DNA of 64,000 bases from CAYUQT01 sp964596165 (GCA_964596165.1 CAZQTW010000008.1:67363-131362), one strand, 5' to 3'; counted from the first letter of the stretch, positions 36,884 through 45,316 are shown. Numbers and translations: made by a program. Notes: a model not told the origin generated them from the sequence alone.

Positions 36884-37477
36884 GTGCCCAACGTGTCAGG
36901 TGTGACGGCCACGACGGCCGGTTCATCGACCCCGTCGACGACCAAGGGATTGGGATCGATGACCTCGGAGGACTTCTTGAAGATCCTGATTCTGCAGTTG
37001 CAGCAACAGGATCCCATGAATCCGATGAGCAACGAGGCCATGGTTCAGCAGATCTCCACCATCCGCAACATGGAGATGAGTACCACGCTCACCGAGGCCC
37101 TGCAGCGGATGACCAGCGAACAGCGGTTTGCCGGCGCGGCGGGGCTCATCGGCAAGTACGTGGTGGGCGTGGTCACCAGTGCTGACGGCGACGAGACGAC
37201 CTTGGAAGGCATCGTTACGGGAGTCAGCTATACGAGCAAGGGCAACGCCGTGCTCCAATTGGATTCCGGCTACTCCTTGCCGATGGAGAAGCTCACCGAG
37301 GTCTACGCGGCGCCGACGGACACGCCGGAGAACGATACGACGTCGTCCGGGACTTCGAAGGCCGTTCAAAAGGCCTTGTCGGGGCTTTTGCCCACGCAAT
37401 CGTCCTCTTTGGGCAAGTTTGCCACGTTCGGCTTGACGAACAAGAACGGCCTGAACATCGGCGCGACGCTGGGGTGA
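36884..37477 (+). CDS. flgD: Flagellar hook-capping protein FlgD
   Basis: A 197-residue scaffold for hook assembly. The N-terminal signature MTSEDFLKILILQLQQQDPMNPMSNEAMVQQISTI is clear, followed by AAGLIGKYVVGVV and a beta-rich part with GIVTGVSYTSKGNAVLQLDSG. The GTG start at 36884 has AGGAGG upstream, just behind a 20-base palindrome. Shorter than enterobacterial FlgD (about 230) as it lacks part of the Fn3/Tudor region. Confidence 0.92.
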   Translation: MPNVSGVTATTAGSSTPSTTKGLGSMTSEDFLKILILQLQQQDPMNPMSNEAMVQQISTIRNMEMSTTLTEALQRMTSEQRFAGAAGLIGKYVVGVVTSADGDETTLEGIVTGVSYTSKGNAVLQLDSGYSLPMEKLTEVYAAPTDTPENDTTSSGTSKAVQKALSGLLPTQSSSLGKFATFGLTNKNGLNIGATLG

Positions 37478-37480
37478 AGC

Positions 37481-37876
37481 ATGGCAACACTACCCGCGTT
37501 GACATCCGCGACGGCCGTCGGCCTCGTGTCCGGGGCGGGAGCGACCTCGGCACGGCCGGTTGGCCCAACGTCCGGCTCCGATTTTGCGCGGGAACTGGCC
37601 GATGCCACGGGACTGCGGTTTAGCGCGCATGCCCAGCGGCGATTGGCCAGCCGCAACCTCCGGTTGAACGAACAGCAATTGGCGAGCATCGCCCGCGCCA
37701 CCGATCAAGCGGCGGCACGCGGCGCCCGCGACTCCTTGTTGCTGCTCGAGGGGTTGGCGCTCGTCGTCAACGTACCCAATCGAACGGTCGTGACGGCGTT
37801 GGACCCGACACGGATGCAGAATGGGATCGTCACCAATATCGATGCGACGGTGTTTGTGACGACGGGAGAGTCGTAA
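37481..37876 (+). CDS. Flagellar operon protein (TIGR02530 family)
   Basis: A 131-residue small protein that starts 3 bases after flgD. The signature ATGLRFSAHAQRRLASRNLRLNEQQLASIARATDQAAARGARDSLLLLEGLALVVNVPNRTVVTALD is that of the short flagellar operon protein usually located between flgD and flgE in Firmicutes and others. Its function is not known with certainty; it may help hook assembly. Confidence 0.85.
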   Translation: MATLPALTSATAVGLVSGAGATSARPVGPTSGSDFARELADATGLRFSAHAQRRLASRNLRLNEQQLASIARATDQAAARGARDSLLLLEGLALVVNVPNRTVVTALDPTRMQNGIVTNIDATVFVTTGES

Positions 37877-37890
37877 ACCATGGGAATGGC

Positions 37891-37948
37891 CCCCACCGGC
37901 AGGAGGCCGGTGGGGAGTTCCCGAGGCCGACGAACGACAGAGTCGGCC
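37891..37948 (+). promoter_or_regulatory. Two hairpins upstream of flgE
   Basis: A perfect 10-bp stem CCCCACCGGC/GCCGGTGGGG (37891-37900, 37906-37915) whose 5-base loop is AGGAG, followed by a perfect 7-bp stem GGCCGAC/GTCGGCC (37925-37931, 37942-37948). flgE begins 21 bases later. Confidence 0.55.
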
Positions 37949-37969
37949 GTGCTACGGGAGTCTGGAAAA

Positions 37970-39793
37970 ATGGGTTTAACTTCCGCACTATTCACGGGCC
38001 TGACGGGGCTCAACAGCAACCAGTTTCGAATTGATATTATTGGCAACAACGTGGCAAACATGAACACGACGGCCTACAAGGGCAGCCGGACGATGTTCCA
38101 GAATCAGTTCGCCCAGACCTATAGCACCGGGTCGCCTCCCACCAGCAGTGAGGGCGGCAGCAACCCGGTTCAGATCGGGCTGGGCTCCGTGCTCGGTTCC
38201 GTTCAGAGGATCCACACCGACGGCTCGATCGAGACAACGGGCGTGCCGACCGACATGGCGATCGAGGGCAAGGGATTCTTCATCCTGTCCAAGGCGGACA
38301 ACAAACAGGCGTTCACCCGCGACGGCACGACAATGTTGAACAGCAGCAACTACCTCGTCTCGCAGGATGGCTTCTACGTGCAAGGCTTCACCGTTGATGA
38401 GAACTTCAACATCATCCCGGGCGTGCTCAGCAATCTTAGAATTCCGGTGGGGACCATGAGCATTGCCAAACAGACCCAGAACGCCAAGTTGGACGGCAAT
38501 ATCGATGCCGGCGGGACGATCGGGACGCGGGGCAGCGTACTCCACAGTCAGGCCCTTGCCGGCGACGCGGTGGGAACGCCCGCCACGGCGGCGACCCTCC
38601 TGACGGACCTGCGCGAAGCCGGTCCTCCGGTCGGGGCGCCCCTCTTCGCCGTCGGCGACAGTATCAGAATCACCGATGATGTGAAGAAAGGCGGGCGCGA
38701 CATGGCGGAGGCCACCTTCACGGTGACTGCCACCAGCACCGTCGAGGAGTACATGACCTGGCTGAACGGAGCCTTCGGCATCAGCGAGACCCCGGCGCCG
38801 GGGACGCTGCTGGATGATACGGACCCGACCACACTCAGGGCACCGGGTTGGTACATTAGCACGGGAGCCGCGGGTGAGCCGGCGGCCGGTTCTCTTTACG
38901 TCGTCGGCAACTACGGCAAGGACAATGCTCTGGACATCGGGGCAGCCGGAATCCTGCACATCGACGGTGCCACCGGTACCTCATCCGTGCCGTTCTCCTT
39001 TACCGAAGACAAAGCCGCCGACGGGACCAGCGTTTACACGAGCTTCGTGGTCTATGACTCGCTCGGCAAGTCGATGAGCATTGATATGACCATGGTGATG
39101 GAGAACAAGGATTCCGGCGGCGTGACGTGGCGGTGGTACTGCGAATCCGCGGATGACACGGGCGACGGACGCATCATCGGCGCCGGGCCGGCTACGGCCA
39201 CGCCTCCCGACCGATACCTTGGCCAGGGGATCATCGACTTCGACGTCAACGGCCAGTACCTCCAGAGCCCGGGCGCCAGCATCGTGATCGACCGCGACAA
39301 CACCGGGGCCGCAGATCCGATGCAGGTCGACTTCAACTTCGCGGACATCACCTGCCTGACCACCGGCGCGAACGCCGGCGCCGGCAACCCAACCCAGTCC
39401 GTACTGGTTATGACTACGCAGGATGGCTTCCCGGCGGGTACCCTGCGCGACTTCGGCATCGGCTCGGACGGCACCATCATGGGCACGTTTACCAACGGCC
39501 TCCAGAGAACACTCGGGCAAATTGCCCTGGCGAACTTCTCCAATCCCGAGGGGTTGGTGGCTGAAACCAACAACACCTTTGCCTTGGGTCCTAACAGTGG
39601 TGTTCCGGTCATTACCGCCCCTCTGGCACTCGGGGCCGGTCGCATCATCTCCGGCTCGCTCGAACTGAGCAACGTGGACCTCTCGCGAGAGTTCATCGGA
39701 CTGGTGACGGCCTCAACGGGCTTCAGTGCCTCAGGGCGGGTCATCACAACCTCAGACGAGCTCCTCCGGGAACTCTTGACGATGACACGCTGA
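37970..39793 (+). CDS. flgE: Flagellar hook protein FlgE
   Basis: A 607-residue hook subunit. The N-terminal rod/hook signature MGLTSALFTGLTGLNSNQFRIDIIGNNVANMNTTAYKGSR is clear, then GSVLGSVQRIHTDGSIETTGVPTDMAIEGKGFFIL, and the C-terminal LSNVDLSREFIGLVTASTGFSASGRVITTSDELLRELL. Middle residues 150-480 form the exposed D1/D2 domains and are larger than in enterobacteria (402 residues). ATG 37970 (CGGGAG upstream) is preferred; an in-frame ATG at 37880 would run through the hairpins. Confidence 0.95.
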   Translation: MGLTSALFTGLTGLNSNQFRIDIIGNNVANMNTTAYKGSRTMFQNQFAQTYSTGSPPTSSEGGSNPVQIGLGSVLGSVQRIHTDGSIETTGVPTDMAIEGKGFFILSKADNKQAFTRDGTTMLNSSNYLVSQDGFYVQGFTVDENFNIIPGVLSNLRIPVGTMSIAKQTQNAKLDGNIDAGGTIGTRGSVLHSQALAGDAVGTPATAATLLTDLREAGPPVGAPLFAVGDSIRITDDVKKGGRDMAEATFTVTATSTVEEYMTWLNGAFGISETPAPGTLLDDTDPTTLRAPGWYISTGAAGEPAAGSLYVVGNYGKDNALDIGAAGILHIDGATGTSSVPFSFTEDKAADGTSVYTSFVVYDSLGKSMSIDMTMVMENKDSGGVTWRWYCESADDTGDGRIIGAGPATATPPDRYLGQGIIDFDVNGQYLQSPGASIVIDRDNTGAADPMQVDFNFADITCLTTGANAGAGNPTQSVLVMTTQDGFPAGTLRDFGIGSDGTIMGTFTNGLQRTLGQIALANFSNPEGLVAETNNTFALGPNSGVPVITAPLALGAGRIISGSLELSNVDLSREFIGLVTASTGFSASGRVITTSDELLRELLTMTR

Positions 39794-39880
39794 GGTCGGA
39801 TAAGATAGGTGATCACTCCACATGATCTGGTTTATGCCTAATGGGCGGCTGCGTCCAGTGGCCGCCAAAATCGAATAAGG

Positions 39881-39951
39881 AGGTCTTCGTGGTCAGGGAT
39901 GAATGCATCGCTCCTGCTGGGCGGGAGTCTGCGTTCATCCCTGACCAGAAG
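39881..39951 (+). promoter_or_regulatory. Long hairpin between flgE and flbD
   Basis: Arms TGGTCAGGGATGAATGCA (39890-39907) and TGCGTTCATCCCTGACCA (39930-39947) pair at 17 of 18 positions; CTTC/GAAG adjoin outside, and CTCC/GGAG pair inside the loop. A smaller stem GGCGGC/GCCGCC precedes at 39844-39866. It could terminate most transcription after flgE or stabilise upstream mRNA; no long T-run follows. Confidence 0.6.
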
Positions 39952-39966
39952 AACATTAGATGTTAA
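39889..39966 (+). CDS. Possible 25-residue small ORF inside the flgE-flbD hairpin
   Basis: GTG 39889 lies five bases after a perfect AAGGAGG and opens a 25-codon frame (VVRDECIAPAGRESAFIPDQ...) ending in TAA at 39964. The frame spans the whole long hairpin, so translation would open it. It may be a leader peptide for control of flbD-motA, or the ribosome site may be coincidental. Nothing similar is known to me. Confidence 0.25.
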   Translation: MVRDECIAPAGRESAFIPDQKNIRC

Positions 39967-39998
39967 GCAATTAACAATAACCGTTGGGGACCCAAGAC

Positions 39999-40196
39999 GT
40001 GATTGTCCTTACCAGGCTGAATGGTCAGAAGATCGTGGTCAACGCTGAGCTCATTAAATTGATTGAAAAGAATCCGGATACTACTATTACCCTTATCAAC
40101 GGCGACCACATCCTGGTTTCAGAGACCCTTGAGGAGGTCGTTGCCCTTGCGGTTGAATACGGTCGGCAGTTGAGGGCATTCCCGAACACGCAATAG
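39999..40196 (+). CDS. flbD: Flagellar protein FlbD
   Basis: A 65-residue protein of the short FlbD family (SwrD-like), which in Bacillus increases motor power. The sequence VLTRLNGQKIVVNAELIKLIEKNPDTTITLINGDHILVSETLEEVVALAVEYGRQL fits the family across its length. Start GTG 39999 gives the usual N-terminus (M-V-LTRLNG) with GGGGA upstream; TTG 39984 would add five residues. The gene and its flanks (about 39800-40260) are visibly more AT-rich than the rest of the operon. Confidence 0.85.
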   Translation: MIVLTRLNGQKIVVNAELIKLIEKNPDTTITLINGDHILVSETLEEVVALAVEYGRQLRAFPNTQ

Positions 40197-40294
40197 GTTC
40201 CAAGATAGTTCAACTATTTGAGCAGCCCTGCCGATGTTACCAATACAGAGAAACCGTGCGCGGAGACGCCGGGCGCAGCGAATGAGAGTCTAGG

Positions 40295-41059
40295 ATGGAC
40301 TTCGCCACACTGGTAGGTCTGATGGCGGGCGTGGGTCTCGTCGGATGGGGCATCATGAGCTCCGGCGAGCTCAAGCTCTACATGGACGCGTCCTCCGCAC
40401 TCATCGTGTTTGGAGGGACCTTGGCGACACTGCTCATCAGCAAACCACTTAACGAAATCGTGGGGTTTGCCAAGGTCGCGAAGAATGTGTTTCTGACGAA
40501 GGCCCAGGATCCGCGGAAGCTCATTGCCGATCTGGTCAGCTTTGCGGATCAGGCCCGTCGCGAAGGTATCCTTTCCCTCGAAAACGTATGCAAGGATCTC
40601 GACGATGACTTCCTCGTTCGCGGGTTACAGATGGCGGTCGACGGCACGGATCCCGAAATGATCCACCAGGTCATGACGAACGAGGTTGAGCAGATGATTG
40701 ACCGCCATGCAAGTGGGAAAGGCCTGCTCGACGCCATCGCGAAGTTCGGCCCGGCATTTGGGATGATCGGCACGCTCATCGGGCTCGTTGCTATGCTGGC
40801 GAACATGGACGATCCGAGCAAGATTGGTCCCGGAATGGCGGTGGCGATCCTGACGACGCTCTACGGTGCGCTTCTGGCGAACCTCTTCGCCATTCCGATG
40901 GCCGACAAGCTGTCCAATCGAAGTGCGGCCGAGCTGCTCAACAAAGCGATCATCGTCAAGGGCATCATGAGTATCCAGGCGGGCGATAACCCCCGAATCG
41001 TCGAACAGAAACTCAAGACGTTTCTGCCTCCGCGGGTGAGGGAAACCGCGGAAGCGTGA
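40295..41059 (+). CDS. motA: Flagellar motor stator protein MotA
   Basis: A 254-residue stator subunit with four membrane helices. Signature segments: IMSSGELKLYMDASSALIVFGGTLATLLI near the N-terminus and GPAFGMIGTLIGLVAMLANMDDPSKIGPGMAVAILTTLYGALLAN at about 150-195, containing the two conserved prolines. The cytoplasmic loop between helices 2 and 3 carries the charged residues that touch FliG. With MotB it makes the ion channel. A weak sigma28-like match (CAAC-N15-GCCGATGT, 40211-40237) precedes it. motB follows after 29 bases. Confidence 0.95.
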   Translation: MDFATLVGLMAGVGLVGWGIMSSGELKLYMDASSALIVFGGTLATLLISKPLNEIVGFAKVAKNVFLTKAQDPRKLIADLVSFADQARREGILSLENVCKDLDDDFLVRGLQMAVDGTDPEMIHQVMTNEVEQMIDRHASGKGLLDAIAKFGPAFGMIGTLIGLVAMLANMDDPSKIGPGMAVAILTTLYGALLANLFAIPMADKLSNRSAAELLNKAIIVKGIMSIQAGDNPRIVEQKLKTFLPPRVRETAEA

Positions 41060-41088
41060 TGTGAGGCCTTAAAACCGGGTGCCCGGGC

Positions 41089-41823
41089 ATGTTCAAGAAG
41101 AAGACTGCTTCCGGCGGCGGCTGTCCCGAATGGATGGTGACCTACGGGGACTGTATGGGGTTGTTGTTGTGCTTCTTCATCATGCTGGCGGCCATGAGCA
41201 CGGTCAATGCGAAGCAGTTTCAAGAGGCAACCCAGAGCATTCAGGAAGCCCTGGGTGTCGACGGCAAGTACGGCCCCATGCCCTTTGAACAGAGTCAAAC
41301 CATGTCCCATCGGATCGAGTCGGTCCTCTCCTCGAAGCGCGTGGCGCTTTCCCCGGGTTCCGCGGAGGAAGGCATGGAGGGGCACGAGTATCTCGTTGAA
41401 CACGTTCGTGAGGGCCTGCGCATCACCGGCGCGGCGCTGCAGTTCGACCGCGGCAGCGCTCAGCCCCGCGAGACAACCATCCGCCACCTCGCCAAATTCT
41501 CGGCTGAACTGCGGGGCCATACAACCCGAATCGACGTGCGAGGCCACGCCTATGCCGAACCGGTGCCCGAAAACAGCGGCTGCAAGGATCTCACCGATCT
41601 GAGCTATGCCCGCGCCGTGGCGATCGCCCAATTGCTGGCGAGCAACGGGATCGAGCAGGAACGCCTGCGGGTTGTCGCGTGCGGCGCCACCGAGCCCGTC
41701 GAGACGCAGGCGTATCGCGAGGACCAATTGGCGCGGAACCGTCGCGTCGAGATCATCGTCACGGAGGTCCTGGTCAGTGAGTTGAAGGGTGGGTCTTCAT
41801 CCAAGAAGCAGGAGTACCAATAA
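41089..41823 (+). CDS. motB: Flagellar motor stator protein MotB
   Basis: A 244-residue stator subunit. The single membrane helix begins PEWMVTYGDCMGLLLCFFIMLAAMS and keeps the ion-binding Asp (residue 21). The C-terminal OmpA-type peptidoglycan-binding domain is at about 115-235, with IDVRGHAYAEPV, LSYARAVAIAQLLASNGI and RRVEIIV. Ends in TAATG overlapping the fliL start by one base, so the two are translationally coupled. Confidence 0.94.
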   Translation: MFKKKTASGGGCPEWMVTYGDCMGLLLCFFIMLAAMSTVNAKQFQEATQSIQEALGVDGKYGPMPFEQSQTMSHRIESVLSSKRVALSPGSAEEGMEGHEYLVEHVREGLRITGAALQFDRGSAQPRETTIRHLAKFSAELRGHTTRIDVRGHAYAEPVPENSGCKDLTDLSYARAVAIAQLLASNGIEQERLRVVACGATEPVETQAYREDQLARNRRVEIIVTEVLVSELKGGSSSKKQEYQ

Positions 41824-42428
41824 TGCCAGACAAACCGCAGGCCGAAACCCCGGCGCCGACCCCGCAGCCGGCCGAAAACGCCGGAAAGAAGAAGGGCAAC
41901 ATGATGCTGGGGGGCATCATCGCCGCGGTGATGGTCGTCGAGGGCGTGGGTCTCTATGCGGGCATGAAGATGTTCGGGGCGGGTCCCCAGTCCGCCGAGA
42001 GTCATGAGGGTGCGGCACCGGCGGTCGAACAGCCGGCCGAGTTGATCGAAGTCCTCGTCGCCAAGCTCAAGGCCCCCAATCGTGCCAGCGGGCGGACGTT
42101 TATCTACGACGTGGAAATCGCCGCCAGGGTCCGCGTGCCCGAAGGCAAGGCCTCAGGCAAGGGGGGAGGGCACGGCGCAGGCAAGGGCGACGGAGGACTG
42201 GAAGAGATCAAGAGCGAAATCAGCAAGAAGTTCGAGGAACGAAAGAACGCGATTCATGACCGACTGAACTGGCTGATCCGAAGCGCCGAACCCCAGCACT
42301 TGGAAGAGCCCGGCCTGGTTGTGATGCGCCGGCAAATCAAAGCCGAACTGGACAAGATCCTCGGCGACGACAAGCTGATCGAAAGCATTCTAATCCCCCG
42401 CTGGGCGTCCATGCGGTCGGACATGTGA
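41823..42428 (+). CDS. fliL: Flagellar basal body-associated protein FliL
   Basis: A 201-residue protein with a Pro/Ala-rich cytoplasmic N-terminus, one membrane helix at about residues 28-50 (MMLGGIIAAVMVVEGVGLYAGMKMF) and a periplasmic domain. A Gly/Lys/His-rich insertion (about 106-120) is unusual. The C-terminal part has helical IHDRLNWLIRSAEPQHLEEPG followed by a strand-like region, as in FliL. FliL rings surround the stator. Start overlaps motB. Confidence 0.75.
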   Translation: MPDKPQAETPAPTPQPAENAGKKKGNMMLGGIIAAVMVVEGVGLYAGMKMFGAGPQSAESHEGAAPAVEQPAELIEVLVAKLKAPNRASGRTFIYDVEIAARVRVPEGKASGKGGGHGAGKGDGGLEEIKSEISKKFEERKNAIHDRLNWLIRSAEPQHLEEPGLVVMRRQIKAELDKILGDDKLIESILIPRWASMRSDM

Positions 42429-42500
42429 CACGCGGGACGCTCCGCCGAAAGAGGGCGGGTGGAAGAACAGCGACCCGGGGTCCACGGAAGGACAGAGAAG

Positions 42501-43136
42501 ATGGCCAAGGAAGATCCATTCGGCGGCCTGTCGCAGGACGACATTGACGCGGCCCTTGCGGAAGCCACGGGAGCCAAGCCGACGCCCCAAGCCCACGCAA
42601 GTCCGCCGGCGGAAAACGCGCCACTGAGTCAGGATGAAATTGACGCCGCCTTCGGAGGGAGCGGCTTCTCTTCCGATCCGGCTGCCGCCGCATCACCGCC
42701 CCCGAAGGAGACTCGCGTGGATGCCGCCGGCAATCCGTTCGACGATGCAGCCGCCGAAATGGCGGCTATTATCGAACAGGAAAAGAAAGCATCTGCCTCT
42801 TCCAAGGCGTCCGCCGATCCGCCGACTCAGCCCCTGGAGATGCCCGACTTCACGCCCAACGGCGCGACGCGAACGGAGGACCACCAGATCGATCTGCTCG
42901 AAGACGTTGAACTAAACGTCAAGATCGAACTGGGCCGCACACGAATGCTGGTGGAGGATGTTCTTCAACTCGGAGAAGGCTCCGTCGTCGAACTCGACAA
43001 GCTGGCCGGTGACCCCGTCGATGTCCTGGTGAACGACCGACTGGTGGCCCGAGGCGAGGTCCTCGTCCTTAACGACAACTTCTGTGTTCGTATCAACGAG
43101 ATAATCTCTCAAACCGGTGTTGCCGTTCGCAGCTAG
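42501..43136 (+). CDS. fliN: Flagellar motor switch protein FliN with two FliM-like N-terminal motifs
   Basis: A 211-residue switch protein. The C-terminal SpoA domain (about residues 130-208: LLEDVELNVKIELGRTRMLVEDVLQLGEGSVVELDKLAGDPVDVLVNDRLVARGEVLV) is a complete FliN. The N-terminal extension of about 120 residues has two copies of the motif by which FliM binds phospho-CheY: LSQDDIDAAL at 10-19 and LSQDEIDAAF at 42-51, compared with LSQxEIDALL in FliM. No FliM is encoded between fliL and fliN, where it usually lies. Start ATG 42501 has AGGACAGAG upstream; an in-frame start at 42459 is possible. Confidence 0.9.
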   Translation: MAKEDPFGGLSQDDIDAALAEATGAKPTPQAHASPPAENAPLSQDEIDAAFGGSGFSSDPAAAASPPPKETRVDAAGNPFDDAAAEMAAIIEQEKKASASSKASADPPTQPLEMPDFTPNGATRTEDHQIDLLEDVELNVKIELGRTRMLVEDVLQLGEGSVVELDKLAGDPVDVLVNDRLVARGEVLVLNDNFCVRINEIISQTGVAVRS

Positions 43137-43190
43137 GACGACGTCAACACCGTGCGTACGGTCCGGACCCGACCGAGGTGCAGGTGAAAC

Positions 43191-44057
43191 ATGTCCGATC
43201 GCCAGCGAGTCGCAAAAGCCATTTCCGTTGGAATGGGCTGGTGGTTGGCGGCGAGTTCGATCGCTTTGGCCGCCAACCCCCAGATGAAGCCCCGCGAGAC
43301 ACCGAAGGGGACGGTGACGGCGAACAGCCGCGTGGTCGCCGATGAACCGGCACCGCCTCGATTTACCGCGGCCCCCGAGCCGAAAAATACCCCATCGGCA
43401 ATCGAAGCGGCCGCAGACCAAGCATCCGCGGAAGCGGAGGACACGAGTGTCGTGTCGCGACGTGCCGGATCGGCCGCCGTGGTTCGCCAGAACACGCGTT
43501 CTGTCACCGGCAGTGGGTCTTCGTGGTATCTCGACGGTCTGCTCGCGCTGGGTGCGGTCTTGGGCATGATCGGAGCGGGAGCCTTCGCCTTCAAGAAGTG
43601 GGGCAAGCGGCTCGGAGCGGCGATCGGCGGCGGCGGGCGACACCTCGAAGTGGTCGCGCGACTGGCCTTGAGTCCCAAACAGAGTGTGTGCCTCATTCGC
43701 GTGGGGCGGCAGCTCGTGCTGGCGGGGTTGACACCCGACCGCATCAACTCGCTGATGATCATCGATGATCCCGAACGGGTCAGCGAGCTGCTGACCAATC
43801 CGAAAAACTCGCGAGGGTCGGGACTAGGGGCGACCTTCGGACGGTTGTTTTCCGGCGAATCCTCCCAATACGCGGATTCGCAGGAAGACGAAACACCGGA
43901 TGAACTGCCGCTGAGCTCCGACGGTCGCTACTACAGACAGGCCCGAACGGAGCTGTCGGGATTGCTGGAGAAACTGCGGTCGCGTGAGTCGTCGGTCGGG
44001 GAACAAGCGAACGACGTCCCGGGCGATGCCGAACGGGGCACGATCGCGATCGCCTGA
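43191..44057 (+). CDS. fliO: Flagellar biosynthetic protein FliO
   Basis: A 288-residue protein with a signal-like N-terminus (about 10-28), a long Ala/Pro/Glu-rich spacer, a membrane helix at about residues 114-134 (LDGLLALGAVLGMIGAGAFAF) and the conserved FliO part LEVVARLALSPKQSVCLIRVGRQLVLAGLTPDRINSL at about 150-186. FliO helps assemble the FliP ring. Longer than usual FliO (about 120 residues) at both ends. Placed directly before fliP, as is typical. Confidence 0.88.
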   Translation: MSDRQRVAKAISVGMGWWLAASSIALAANPQMKPRETPKGTVTANSRVVADEPAPPRFTAAPEPKNTPSAIEAAADQASAEAEDTSVVSRRAGSAAVVRQNTRSVTGSGSSWYLDGLLALGAVLGMIGAGAFAFKKWGKRLGAAIGGGGRHLEVVARLALSPKQSVCLIRVGRQLVLAGLTPDRINSLMIIDDPERVSELLTNPKNSRGSGLGATFGRLFSGESSQYADSQEDETPDELPLSSDGRYYRQARTELSGLLEKLRSRESSVGEQANDVPGDAERGTIAIA

Positions 44058-44101
44058 CGTACTGCAGTCATTCGACGTACCGGGGCGCTAAGGAGTGGCG
44101 C

Positions 44102-44974
44102 ATGACCCCAGAGCATGGATGCTCGAAGCCCGTTCGCGTTGCCGCGTGGGCGTTTGGCGTGACGGTCTTCATTACCGTGGTCGCACAAGCCCAGACCGTC
44201 CGCTCGGCCGCGCCGCTCTCTGAGAATGCCCCCATCGTCTCGCCCGGCCAGCTTACGATCGACAATCCTCTTCAGATTCCCGACCTGCGGAAGATTGCAC
44301 CGCCCGCCACCGATCGAGAAGGGGTGGCCACAACCATCCAGATTCTCGTCGTCATGACGGTGTTGGCGCTGGCGCCGTCCATCCTGATCCTGACAACATG
44401 CTTTACGCGCATCATGGTGGTCCTGGGCATGCTTCGTCAGGCCCTGGGCACGCAACAATTGCCGCCCGGCCAGGTCATCACGGGGCTTTCGCTCTTCCTC
44501 ACCTTCATGGTCATGGCGCCGACGTGGTCGAAGATCCACAGAGACGCCGTCTCGCCTTACCTTGAAGGGAAGGTCTCGCAACGAGAAGCATGGGATGCCG
44601 CCGCCAAGCCGATGCGGGAATTCATGGTTCGCCAGATCGAGTTGGCCCAGAACGAAGAAGGCGTCTACATGCTCCTGGAGTATCAACGGGGCAAGCCCAT
44701 CCCGTTGGATACCGTGATCAAGTGGGAGGACGTACCGGTGTCGGTCCTGGTGCCGGCCTATGTGCTCAGCGAACTCAAAGTAGCCTTTCTGATGGGCTTT
44801 CGCTTCTATCTGCCCTTCCTGGTGATCGACATGGTCATCGCAACCATCCTGATCTCCATGGGCATGTTGATGCTGCCGCCGGTGCTGATTTCTCTGCCGT
44901 TCAAAATCGTTCTGTTCGTTCTGGCTGACGGATGGGCTCTGGTGGTGGGTTCGCTGCTGATGAGCTTCTCATAG
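44102..44974 (+). CDS. fliP: Flagellar export gate protein FliP
   Basis: A 290-residue export gate subunit. It has a cleavable signal peptide (about residues 1-30), usual for FliP, and the two signature segments: ALAPSILILTTCFTRIMVVLGMLRQALGTQQLPPGQVITGLSLFLTFMVM and PAYVLSELKVAFLMGFRFYLPFLVIDMVIATILISMGMLMLPPVLISLPFKIVLFVLADGW. A 30-residue insert precedes the first membrane helix. It forms the pore with FliQ and FliR, encoded next. Confidence 0.96.
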   Translation: MTPEHGCSKPVRVAAWAFGVTVFITVVAQAQTVRSAAPLSENAPIVSPGQLTIDNPLQIPDLRKIAPPATDREGVATTIQILVVMTVLALAPSILILTTCFTRIMVVLGMLRQALGTQQLPPGQVITGLSLFLTFMVMAPTWSKIHRDAVSPYLEGKVSQREAWDAAAKPMREFMVRQIELAQNEEGVYMLLEYQRGKPIPLDTVIKWEDVPVSVLVPAYVLSELKVAFLMGFRFYLPFLVIDMVIATILISMGMLMLPPVLISLPFKIVLFVLADGWALVVGSLLMSFS

Positions 44975-44998
44975 TCACCGATGTGAGGGCGTACCGCG

Positions 44999-45259
44999 AT
45001 GGACATGAGTACCGCACTTGACCTGGGTCGAGATGCCCTGATTCTCGTGTTGACGCTCGCCAGTCCGGTCTTGTTGATCGGCCTGATCGTGGGCCTGATG
45101 ATCTCGGTGTTCCAGGCGATGACCCAGCTTCAGGAACAGACGCTGACGTTCATCCCGAAGATCGCGGCCATGACGCTGACGGCGATGTTCCTGGGACCTT
45201 GGCTGGCGATGCGGATGCTCGAATACGCCACGGAACTGTTCGGCCAGCCGCCCTGGTAG
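44999..45259 (+). CDS. fliQ: Flagellar export gate protein FliQ
   Basis: An 86-residue protein with two membrane helices, normal for FliQ. The motif LLIGLIVGLMISVFQAMTQLQEQTLTFIPKIAAM is the family signature. FliQ subunits wrap the FliP-FliR core. ATG 45005 is an alternative start. Upstream gap 24 bases. Confidence 0.95.
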   Translation: MDMSTALDLGRDALILVLTLASPVLLIGLIVGLMISVFQAMTQLQEQTLTFIPKIAAMTLTAMFLGPWLAMRMLEYATELFGQPPW

Positions 45260-45316
45260 CCCCTGTCGGCGCCCGGAATCGGATGGGCGAGTCCCAAGGC
45301 TACGGAGCCTGTACGC

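Noticed and set aside
36794..37948. Repeated hairpins considered as a CRISPR array or integron sites
   Set aside because: The stems differ in sequence, there are no equal spacers, and no cas or integrase genes are present.
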